A DNA stretch of 64,000 nucleotides, from assembly GCF_025766255.1 (NCBI RefSeq), contig NW_026516796.1, forward strand, positions 1 through 64,000, given 5' to 3'. A program made the position numbers and the translations under genes. Below the pieces are notes generated by a model. The model ran no database searches. It was not told where the DNA came from and was given only the letters and a program-made list of their open reading frames with translations. Source of the DNA: Zychaea mexicana (Eukaryota > Mucoromycota > Mucoromycetes > Mucorales > Lichtheimiaceae). Shown piece after piece: positions 1-9,558 of this stretch (position 1 is the first letter of the stretch; each line of letters opens with the position of its first letter).

Positions 1-339
1 GTCTGGCTCAGCCAATATAAGCATAACTGTAAGCGGGACAGCGGGATAAAGAGTGTTCGAACTAAAAATCTAGCCACTAGTCTTCTACATGCAGAGACAG
101 TGCGCTTATTGAGAAGAAAACGTTTTACGATTTACTACATGCATTAAGAACGCTCGTTGTCGCTGTTTGTTGCCATGGTTTCAGCATATTATACCATATG
201 TAATCAAATGCAGAAAGAAAATATCCCACTGACAGTAGGGACAGCGTGCGTATTTGCAACTTTTCCCATAGGAAATACAACTGCCGACTTAAGCCATGCT
301 CTTCTATGTCAGCTTTTACATTATATTCGCTCGGATGAA
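1..339. other. No supported gene
   Basis: AT-rich sequence with only short open frames on both strands and no recognisable domain. It lies outside the decayed helicase described below and may be part of the same old mobile element, but nothing in it shows this directly. Confidence 0.4.
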
Positions 340-440
340 TGAGCCCCTCCGCTTCGCTCCGTGTCATTCAACGGAAACGCGTCGCAAGGGGGTTCCCCCC
401 TTGACCCCCAAACGCCCCTGTGGAGCGAGGTTGGATCAAT
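340..440. repeat. GC-rich palindromic patch, possible Helitron-type terminus
   Basis: A short GC-rich block in AT-rich surroundings. It contains a perfect-looking snap-back, AAGGGGG-TT-CCCCCCTT, at about 386-402, and an outer complementary pair CGCTCC (355-360) and GGAGCG (422-427). Known: Helitrons and Helentrons carry GC-rich terminal hairpins near their 3' ends. Inference: as the helicase remnant reads leftward from about 1800 to 690, this patch sits where a 3' terminal hairpin would be expected. No CTRR end or insertion site was defined. Confidence 0.4.
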
Positions 441-687
441 GTTTTGGTATTAAATGCTTATTGTCTGTTTTCATAAACAAAAGCAAGATCACATTGTGCA
501 GTGAGAAGTAGTCTATCATAGAAAGTCATCAAAGTTGGATACTTAACTATCTCCAGCTTAAATGCAACGCGAAACTAAGTGTAGAAAAAGATAATGTAGT
601 GATATTTATAAGAAGGTAAAAGAGGATAGGCGACAAAAAGAATTAGAGAAGAACTTCGTTAAAAACAACGTTTCGGGTGTGTTCTGG
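441..687. other. Spacer between palindrome and helicase remnant; no gene
   Basis: AT-rich, no open frame with support. It probably belongs to the same decayed element as the helicase remnant to its right. Confidence 0.3.
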
Positions 688-1800
688 CCTTGCTGACCTG
701 CGATTCTTGAGTTCTCAGGATCTAGCATAATTTTGATGGAAGAAGGGGTGTGGACGCGCGACATGGCTACATAAAGTAGACCGTGGGTGGTAAGTAGAGG
801 CCAACAGTGTTAGAACTTTGTCCCTGTGCCTAATTGATAGTCATTATAAATGCCAGGCGAGCAGGGAATTGCGTGCGTTAATATGGAATAGGGGAATGTG
901 TTTGCGAAGGTGTGAGTTTTATGCGAGGGATCAAGACGATGTTGCCAGCATGAGGTCCAGTGGCTATTTCAGTTTCAAGCACATATCGTTGGAAAGAGCG
1001 TACAATTCAGCCGTGTCCAATTGCAGAGACCACTTTGGGTGTGCACGCAGGTTCTGCAAAAGCATGACTGGGCAACCGACTTTGAGATATAGCGAGTGTG
1101 GTGGGAAATCGGATGTATTCATTGCATTCAGAAGCTCTGGTGGGTATGTGATTTAATATTTCGGATCATCCACTGTATCAGCGCTCTGAAGTTCGTGTAC
1201 GGTGCCTCGGAAATGGTCGAGTATCAAATCGTTGATTGCTGTAACGTCGACATTCTTTGGAGTCAATATAGAGCCACTGATGAGGTAATCACGATCTACG
1301 TGTGGTGCGTTGAGGTTGCCGTAAATGGCTTCTATGAGCTCGTACGTGCTGGCATTCGATCTGGTAGCCGGACTCTGTCATCGGTGTTTGGCACCAACAG
1401 CTCAGCACCATCACCAATGCGAAATTAACTTATAGCGCAAACTGGCCAAGCTCATTTGCATAATTGGTGCTGGCAGCTTGTTGAACGCGCATGTTGGTTT
1501 CAAGGTGGTGGATGGTGACACTGGGCCAAATTGATGAACGATTTAGGCACTGCTGTACGATTTGCGAGCGCGAGGCATTTGCTATCACAGGAAGGACCTA
1601 TTATCAGGTTTGATGCAGATACTTTAAATGTAAGTACAGTACTACCGCTTAATAGTAAAAGAATGCAAAGTAGAAGAGAGGATACAATGTTGGATACCTA
1701 GCGAAAGTCACCATCAAAGACCATGATCTTTCCACCAAATGGAACATTGGCAAGCGCGGGATCGTCATGTCTCATGAGATCTTGGATACTCCTGTACTGT
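688..1800 (-). pseudogene. Decayed Helitron/PIF1-like DNA helicase
   Basis: Read on the minus strand, broken frames give consecutive segments of the C-terminal half of a Helitron-type PIF1 helicase. In order they are: a Walker B/motif III block FGGKIMVFDGDFR followed by a stop (about 1740-1699); NMRV-type motif and ANELGQFAL; ILTPKNVDVTAINDLIL; a DTVDD block; FPPHSLYLKVGCPVMLLQNL; HAGNIVLIPRI (about 930); FPARLAFIMTIN (about 831-875); and LYVAMSRV (about 757-777). At least four stops or frame changes separate them. The Walker A region and the Rep/HUH part are not seen. The order and spacing fit the family well, so identity is firm although the gene is dead. Overlapping plus-strand open frames (818-1156, 1096-1428) are shadows. 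Confidence 0.85.
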
Positions 1801-2101
1801 ATACATAGTGTAGTGAATACGTTGATACCTGTATTGAAACTTGTATCCAGCGTGTTTAAAACGATGCCACTTCTCAGATGATGAAGGATTTAAAGCGAGC
1901 TTCTGTCGTGTTAATGACGGTTAACCTTTGAGTCTTTCCTCAATGCGATACCCGTCTACTCACATAGTCATACATTCATGTAAAATAAAGTTTCTGATTT
2001 GGAGGAGCCACACACCTTGGCGCGTCATAACGTGAGAGAATAATCTGATTGGATAGAATGAACTGGCTCAAATGCCGCGTAGCATGTGTGTTCATCATTA
2101 C
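1801..2101. other. Upstream region of the spliced RNA gene; no gene
   Basis: No open frame of note. The right half is the presumed promoter-proximal DNA of the transcript beginning near 2130; the left may be remains of the mobile element. Confidence 0.4.
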
Positions 2102-2108
2102 TATATAA
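2102..2108 (+). promoter_or_regulatory. TATA box (TATATAA)
   Basis: A consensus TATATAA followed by a GC-rich step and then the first pyrimidine-rich exon-like segment. Inferred to set transcription of the multi-exon RNA starting near 2130. Confidence 0.5.
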
Positions 2109-2377
2109 CCGCGCGGCCACAGCAATCATGCCGCTCTTCTTCCTCTTCGTCAAGTTTTCTAAACCAAAGCTTCAATATGATTGTCATTGGAACGGATTAG
2201 AGGATCGAAGAGTGTATGTTTATGGTGGTGTGTGAGAAGAGTGTATGCAACCGGTTGTGAGTATACAGTTATGATCCGTTTATCTCACTTTCTTACTTTT
2301 TTGACACAGACCTTCTTCTCGTCTTAACCTGGTCCTTCTCCCCTTCACGTTGGCTCACTCAAAGCACAAATGCAAGT

Positions 2378-3557
2378 GTAAGTACACTATGGAAAGAGTG
2401 ACGTGTACTTTGAGGTTTTGCATGTGGATGTGATATACGAAAGAAGATCTGAATTTTGGCGTGTCCAAAGAAGTGTGTGTACAGCATACAGCCGCTAATG
2501 TTATCCTCCTTTCTTCTCTGCTACTACAATTGGAGCTCTGACTTTATGATACGGTTGGTTCGGCTTAGTGTTTGAATACCACCCATAAGCACAAGCAACA
2601 ACTGTAAGTACGGTAGGGAATGAAATGTGAGGATGAGTTGGAGAGAAGTCGAGTGTCTGTTGGAGGTGCTGATGCCATGACGTGTCAGGAATAGTTGCAT
2701 ATTAAGAACAGCCTGCTCATGATCTTTCTTCTTTTCATTCTACTTCAGGTTTCGCTTTATGCTGGTTGGGTTAATTGTGTCCTGCGGACAAATAACAGAT
2801 AGTAAGTATAAGCAAAAACAGGGGACGTGAACGTTGGTAGGTGAGTAGGATGGCCTGGGTGCTGTAGATGACGTGCCAAGGGTGTGTAGTGTGCGCAGCA
2901 GCGTGACGGGAAAGGGTTCCTGACCATGACGTGTGCAGTATAGCAGTCTCTCAAAAAAAAATTTCTTTCTCTCCTCCCCTTTCTTCTCTTATTCTTTTAC
3001 AGAATTGGTCGTGCCCTTCTTGCTTTTCCTCTCTCTAACTCAAGGCTCTCTTCCTCCAACTCAAGGATGTCATAATCGTAAGTATAGCTGTGCTTGTGTT
3101 TGTCTTTGCGGGTTTGAAGAACCAGGAAGATGTCTGCCGTGACATGTCAAAAAGTGTATGCAGCTGCTCATAGATGTTTTCTTTTTTCTAATAGAGGATG
3201 GCTCTGCGGTGATCTGTTTGGACTTGGATTGGCTTAGACCCCATCTCTCTCTGTCTATAACTTTGCTGTAAAAGACAAAACAAATGTAAGTCAGCTTGGG
3301 ATGGAGGAGGATGGTAATGCCGTGTAAAAAGTAAAGATAGCACAGTGGGTGCAGCCCTCTAATGATCTTTTCTTTTTCCAGCTAGAAGAAGTGTTTCTGT
3401 TCTGGCTGCGATTCTCTGCTCTACACTGGCTGGGTGCTCGGTTCTCCTGTGTCTCTACTCAGAAGTATGGTAAGTATAGCACGGTAGAATCTTGTGTGTG
3501 TGGTTTGACACTTTCCCATTAACTGTTCGTCTCTTTCGTTTCTCGGAATGGCGATAG
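2378..3557 (+). repeat. Diverged tandem exon-intron units with shared intron motif
   Basis: Five donor-to-donor distances are 226, 198, 276, 208 and 184 nt. The introns share a block of the form TGACGTGTCAAAAAGTGTATG (trimmed) leading into GCAGC, a CTNATG branch-like site and TTTTCTTTT. Instances start near 2458, 2677, 2868, 2926, 3139 and 3317. The long intron 2802-3002 carries two copies, as if one unit had lost its exon. The copy at 3140 contains the perfect palindrome TGACATGTCA. This indicates repeated local duplication of a whole exon-intron unit. Confidence 0.65.
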
Positions 3558-3689
3558 TGCACAGACACCTCCATGCTAGTCAAGATTGATGCTCCACTGT
3601 CATCCCGCTCCTAGAAGCCGACCTGTCAAGTAGTCCATCGGCAGTGGTCAAGATCTATCCATCCATCTAGACGGTGGCGTGTGCTTTTT

Positions 3690-3852
3690 GCTTTGACTTG
3701 GACCTGAGGAAGTCCTTAAAAGCCTCATCTTCTTCTTTGCGTTCTTTATATATTTTATACCCCCCTCCCCTCCTTCCCCTTGCTCTGACCCAGGAAGTCA
3801 TTAAAAGCGTCTATTGCGTTCTTAATATAGTTTATCCCCCTCCCCTCCCCCT
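3690..3852. repeat. Imperfect tandem duplication (~80 bp x 2)
   Basis: Two adjacent copies share GAAGTCnTTAAAAGC, TTGCGTTCTT, TATA-rich and CCCCCTCCCCTCC segments in the same order (about 3690-3777 and 3778-3852). They lie inside the spliced RNA unit, just upstream of the acceptor ending at 3868. Confidence 0.7.
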
Positions 3853-4196
3853 TTGCTTTCTTTTACAGTTCCTAGTAGCCTCTGTCTCGACCCATCTTCG
3901 GATGTTGCATCGTTTCACGCGAACGGCTGTTAATTACTCAGGCAGCCTCCGGGCGTAAGTCCTGCTTCATTTTCAAATTCCCCGTGCCCACGGGTCAAAA
4001 GTGCGGCCGAGGTCCCCCATGAATTTGGGGAATGCTTTGCGTAAGTACTTGCTTTCTCTCTCTCACTCTCCGTGTGCGGGTGGAATCATCTGGAAAGAGC
4101 GGAGGTTCCTTTTTTGGATTTTTCAGCTAACTTTTAAAGATCTTAATAATAAAGAAGAAGATGTGGTACAGTGCATAATGTTCTAAATAAAATCCG

Positions 4197-4567
4197 GACT
4201 ATAGTCCTTTACAAAAAAAAACAGTGCATAATGTTCGAGAAGAGCTTATGGTTCATTTTACAGAGAGCGTGGCACATTTATTGACAGATGAAGTATTGCA
4301 GTATAAAAGAACATATCAAAAATGTCGCGCAGCGCAGTCGCGGTAGCTCATCTAAAACCTTGTAAATCTTGGCCGGTCAGGAGTTTACTTGTATATCATG
4401 CTTCCGTTATCAAGATGAGTAAATGCAAGTTTTTAGAAAAAGGGTACTACCTGAAGTAACATAAAGATTAGACTCACAATGACGAATCCAGGATCTGTGA
4501 AACAAGGCAATTTCACTATATAAACTGGCACATCCAGTTTCGCGCTTTTAGCTTCTCTTTCAACAGC
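4197..4567. other. Intergenic, no gene seen
   Basis: Begins with the AATAAA-bearing end of the upstream transcript and runs to the start codon of the HDAC-like pseudogene. No open frame with support. Confidence 0.5.
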
Positions 4568-6038
4568 ATGTACGTCGTTTTCTCAGAAGATTGTCTCGAG
4601 CACAATCCACCTTTCGAGTATTCGTGTGGTGAAATCACAGCCTATGGCGGTAAGTGATATAATTCATATATGAGGGCAGCGTTGCAAAAAGTAATAAATC
4701 ATGCACAAAGTAACATACACCCGGCGAGGTATCAGATTCTCCAGCACGATTGACATCGATAAAAAATGAGATCGACAAGAAACCTGATCAGTTCTATGTT
4801 GTCAGTGCCAATGATTACACTTTGACTCCCATATTGAACATTCACCATGACGATTATATTCAGTTCCTGCACAGCATTCACAGTGATTGGGTAGCTGCAA
4901 AGCTCGATGGACAAAAGTGTATTACTGCCGAGATTTTCGCTCACAATAGCATTCTGATTGATCCCAGCAAACCAATTGCAAATATGACCTCCAGAGCACG
5001 CGTCGGAAAGTACACCTTTGACATGTCGAGGCATACACTCAAAATACTTGGCGCTCGGTCTACGCCGCTGCCCAGGTCACGCTGACGGCAGCACATAAAA
5101 TGATGCTGCTTGTGGATCAAGATCAAAAAACAGTACCAGCGACATCATCATCAGCAGCAGCAACGTATGCTTTATGCCGACCGCCTGGTCATCATGCAGC
5201 ATGTCAAGTTGCTGGAGGTATGTGAATGATTTCGATCCTGATATCCTATCATCACTTTGCATGCGCTCACATATATGCATACTTTCGTAGGCTATTGTTT
5301 CATCAACAATGTTGCTGTTGCCGCACGCTTTTTGCAGGATTATACTATGGTTGAAATGAATGCCATGTGCAAGCCATTACAATTTGATGGGCGCACATCC
5401 ATAGTTCCTAGTGGACCTAAACCATCCAACGGCGTTGGAAAGAAAAAGAAAGTTTTAATTGTCGATATTGACTATCACCAGTAAGTTTCGTCGCTGTCCA
5501 TATTATATACAAATAATACGCGCTCGTGGTGTAGCATATTAGTAATGTGCCTCCATATTATGGCGTGTCATAGTGGAAATGGCACACAAAGTATCTTTTA
5601 CGACGATCCATCAGTTATGTATACATTTCTTTGCACGGATACCCAGGTTATCCATACTACACCGGCAGCACAGATGAAATAGGTACCGGACCAGGCAAAG
5701 GCTATAATATCAACGTAACTCTCGATCAAGATACGACGACGGGCACGACTTATCTAAAGGCTCTAAAAACGGTACTTGGCAAGGACTCATTTGCTAGCGA
5801 ATTTGGGGCAGATATTGTTATCGTTTCACTCGGGCTCGATACTTGGCACGGGAATGCAGGTGCAGGATTTAAAATATTCACTGACGTGGACACTTACTTT
5901 GAAATCGGCCGTCTGTTTCGAACCATCGAAAGCTGCACAGGTCGTGCTGTCCTGTTTGTTCAAGAAGGAGGCACAAAGCTGGACCGATTGGGTTGTCTAG
6001 CCACACGATTGTTGGAAGGCTATAATCTGTCGTCATAG
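4568..6038 (+). pseudogene. HDAC / acetylpolyamine amidohydrolase-like gene with two frameshifts
   Basis: Four exons can be drawn: 4568-4649, 4736-5217, 5291-5480 and 5574-6038. Family hallmarks are present: SPARL near the N-terminus, CRPPGHHA, GYCFINNVAVAARF, the metal/catalytic block DIDYHHGNGTQ (formed across the 5480/5574 junction), GPGKGYNINVTL and VIVSLGLDTWHG. Two breaks are seen. Near 5026-5045 the frame must change between YTFDMS and TQNTWRSVYAAAQVTLTA. Near 5615-5622 an extra TA separates DDPSVMY from ISLHGYPGYPYYTG. The C-terminal EGGY motif reads EGGT, losing the usual catalytic tyrosine. Such enzymes remove acetyl groups from polyamines or lysines using zinc. Alternative: two sequencing errors in a functional gene, though the Tyr loss argues for decay. 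Confidence 0.75.
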
Positions 6039-6245
6039 TTATGAGGATTATTAGCTCTTGTTTGAGATTGAGTTTATTTATGTTTATACATAAACTGGCT
6101 GATTCTATCATGTTGCCACAACACCACGCACAAATATGGGAGGAAAAGATCGATGTGCTTCCCCGACCTCTTTTTTCTTCGCAGACTCTTGGTTGACTAC
6201 TTTGAAATCCATCCCTCTCCCATTCACGCGTCAAATCACAACCAA

Positions 6246-8055
6246 ATGACAGCTGTAAGTTTTCTTTTCTGTAACTTACTTCGCTTTGCAATTCGACGTG
6301 TCACTAAAAGTTTAACAATAGCAAAAGAGACGGAGTCCAAGAACCAGGAGTATGAGCCGTACCCAGACGGTATGATATAACCCAAGCACCATAGAAACAA
6401 TATGCGCGTTGTGTTCGTGGCTCTAAATCTTGTAGTACTTTTCAAAATGCTAATAGTACGAGAAAGGCGATTCCAAAAAAAGCATTAGCAAGGATGTCAA
6501 ACCCAAATCCAAACCCGAAGCGGATCCTTTCGAGGCAGCTGCCAAGGTACGCGTTCGTGAACGTTTTTGTTGCTTGGAAGATACCAACAGCTAATACTAA
6601 CTGACTGCTGCCCAAAATTTTTTCTTGGTCTGATAGAGTATGGAAAGCGCGTTGAACAAATACCGAGCAAGTGAGTGTGTGAAAGATAGCCACGAAATTA
6701 CAATATTTATCTTTAACTGTTTTCTGTGTTAGTGAATATGCCTGAACTATTTCTGGACAAGCTGACACGTTGGACCAAGGATTTCGACATTGGCATGTTT
6801 TTCTATGAGCGCGAGAACTGGTCTAAGGTTGATTTTGACTGTGTCTTGGGTTTCACCAACCCAATCCATAGCAGCCGATGTATACTGGCAGATCAAGATA
6901 TGGCCGTTGCCGACTTTTGGCGCAAAGTATGCAATAGTAAAAATCGAGCACAATGTCTTTATTCAGCTGATACCGAGTCGTACATATCCATAGAAAACGC
7001 GAAAGCAAATCAAGTCCGAGTCATTATTATCGAAACAAAGCAAGGGGCCATATAACATTTTGGAACAGAAATGCAATATCCATAATCTCACTGCAGATGA
7101 AATATGCTTGAAAAGAAGCAATTTAAGACCACCGACCAATACAGAGGTGAAACAAGAAAGTGTCGAAGGCTTAAGCAAGGTCGATGATGATATAGCCAAA
7201 CAAAAAGCGCATGCTCGAGGTAACAACGAAGAATAAGAGACAACTACTACTTCCGATTGTAGAGGAAACGTTGAATGTCATCTGAAGAAGGAGCTCAATC
7301 TTTTTCTTTTATGTTTATAATGTTTTTAGCGGCAACGGCATTGATCGCTCTGGATACTGCTAAGATGCTGATCACACAAGAAGGCAAAGCTATTGAAAAA
7401 TTACCAGAATACTTTAAAGATGCGTCTGCAGTGATTAAATGGGTGCAGGATGTTTGGCAGCACGATCGGCGAGCATGTCAAGCTTCTGCTCAAATGCGCT
7501 TCGAGCGAAACATGCACGCGATATATCTTTTCCGGTTAAAATATATCACACAGTTACTTTTCTCTTCTGGCGAATTCGAAAGCTGCGTAGGCGGTGTGTA
7601 TAACTCTTTTACGTTAAAGCTCAAAAAAAGTGAGGATGTGCATTAACAACAAAAAAAAACTCGTTAGGTGATGATAGCGACCGTGTATATCGATACATCC
7701 GAGGGGGACATCGGCTTATTAAGCTGGTGTCTCAACATGGATTTGCTATTCTGCTATTGGTGGATAATATTAATGCGTTCACTCTTGGTCGAGTAAGTCG
7801 TCTTTTCACTTCTTGATACAAATCATCCCTTATTGTAGGGCAGTTATTCTAATTATTTTTGCTAGGAACCGGATGAAGAAGTATGGAAGTGTGAAATGGA
7901 CGGGTTGATGAACGAAACACTATCGGATGCATTTAATCTCGTCAATGCCGAGTTTTTCAAAGGAGAGTATTCGTGGACGGCAATCCCTGCCCTTGAGCAA
8001 ATTGGCCAATGGCTTTTTCAAGAAAACTTTCTGAATTATACCCCATATCTGTAAA
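6246..8055 (+). CDS. Unrecognised multi-exon gene(s)
   Basis: Exon-like segments with good splice sites follow one another. A possible start ATGACAGCT meets GTAAGT at 6255. A lysine-rich exon (about 6457-6546) reads YEKGDSKKSISKDVKPKSK. A short exon SMESALNKYRA is followed by one with FLDKLTRWTKDFDIGMFFYE (about 6734-6827). After about 7330 come segments including DTAKMLITQEGKAIEKLPEY (7330-7480), YIRGGHRLIKLVSQHGFAI (about 7695-7790) and, after the intron at 7792, EPDEEVWKCEMDG ending at a stop near 8055. The middle (6830-7330) has several competing splice choices, so this may be two genes. I recognise no family. Helical, charged composition suggests a soluble protein. Confidence 0.4.
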
Positions 8056-9558
8056 AAAGAAGCATACCCGCCTCTTCGGTTCTCAATGCTCTTTTCTTCC
8101 TCATCCCCTTCTTCACCTGTTACCCGCAGCAATACTTTTGTTCAAATGCGTCGTTTTTCAGTATATGACATATCAGTACGTCTTTATTTGCACAAAACGA
8201 AAGGGCCGGGGATTGGAAGGGTAGTGATGAAAAGATAATGAAGGTTCGTCTCATTTAAACGGTATTTACCTCCTATGATGGAGCGTCACATAGTAGGTGT
8301 TTTGGGTCTTTCTACGCACTACGCACTAATGCGTAAGGATTTATTATCACAATCACCACATGCTTATAATTTCCGGTACACTAAATCGCATTTTCAGTTT
8401 ACACTTATAAGGAGCGATATGTAAAACCTTCATATGCATTAGGTTTAAGCGACCTCGCGAATCAGACACAAAAGAACTCCGTAATCAATATACAGATAGC
8501 TGCGTATGTATATAAATACTGTGATCATTATGTGTTTACTATATCATATGGGTGCATATCATTAATAACCATCGAAACTGTATTCTGTCTTACTTAAAAA
8601 TAAAAATGTATGATACATTCTAGCTTTTACTGTATAAAAATTGATAAAAGTAGTACATACTTACTGAAGCGATGGGCTGTGATGACCTTTACTGCCAGTA
8701 ATCATAAATGGTCATTCTCTGATTAAGAGTGTATTCTTCTTTATGCGCTGCTTTTTAGCTGAATTGGTGTTTTTCATCGATAAAACTATAAGGAAAATCG
8801 GGAAGAAGAAAACATATAGCAGGGAAGGCTTCTATAAAGAAAAGGTCCTAAGCCTACTAAGAACTGCTTGAATAAGAGAATCTGCCAATTTGGTGTCCCA
8901 TAACTCTTTGAATAGCTCTATCTATTCCTCATGCATCGATCAAAATCAGTCAAAAAAGCATGTCTTGGCGTATACTACATAGCAGACAACTGCTTTTACA
9001 ACACGTTATTAGGTATGGAGGCCGGGTAAAGTTTCTGACGGTTTAAGTGAACTGCACCATAAAACCAAGTATGTAAATTATATATCCCTAATCAATGTTG
9101 CATTATCTTGCTCGCCGTGATATTCAACGTCGAAAAGAAGAGCAAGACTTCTTAGCTATGCCGAATAGCATCTGAGGCTAAAAAAAGTATAATTTTAAGA
9201 TATTGCAAAAAAGAAGAAAAGTGCTGAAGTTTACAAAGAATGGTAACGAAAGGCGACAAATCTATCCAGACTCTATGAATGCGTTCTTTGATATTTCTGT
9301 TATATATGGTATTGAAAGTGATTATAAGCGATGTATTGTTGATGGGTAAGGTGCGCAGGTATCTTTCTTCAAGCAAATAAGCCCTCGCCAATAAATGTAA
9401 ACGAAGTAAACAGATCATGTGTGTGGGTGCAATGTAAATGTGTTTTGAATATGTGGTGTATATACATGTGGTTGCAGTTGTGTGTTTGTATGTTATGGGT
9501 GTGGTATGGAAAGATAGGGAAACTGGGTTGGTTACTTACTCGAAACAGGGAAAAAGAC
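8056..9558. other. 1.5-kb AT-rich intergenic region
   Basis: Only short, unsupported frames on both strands and no repeats or RNA genes recognised. It holds the 3' ends of the convergent neighbours (the unrecognised gene on + and the MFS gene on -). Confidence 0.5.

Larger units (their letters stand above)
2130..4195 (+). ncRNA. Multi-exon spliced RNA made of repeated small exons, probably non-coding
   Basis: Strong GTAAGT donors recur at 2378, 2604, 2802, 3078, 3286, 3470, 3955 and 4041 (a GTATGT candidate lies at 2214). Each of the first six is followed after 90-200 nt by a branch-like CTNAT, a pyrimidine tract and AG (acceptors ending at 2748, 3002, 3194, 3381 and 3557; also 3868 and 4126). 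The exons are only about 50-90 nt (for example 2749-2801, 3003-3077, 3195-3285, 3382-3469). The exon-like segment before 2604 is closed in all three frames, and no family match is apparent in the others. A TATA box stands at 2102 and AATAAA at 4186-4191. Exons and introns resemble each other from unit to unit. It could be a host gene for intron-encoded small RNAs, but no clear C/D or H/ACA boxes were found. Exon limits near 2535-2568 and 3558-3868 are uncertain. Confidence 0.6.

Noticed and set aside
818..1428. Two plus-strand open frames of about 110 codons
   Set aside because: They lie antisense to the helicase remnant, whose motifs on the minus strand explain the sequence.
2130..4195. A protein gene across the small exons
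   Set aside because: The exon-like segment before 2604 is closed in all frames and no family similarity appears in the others.
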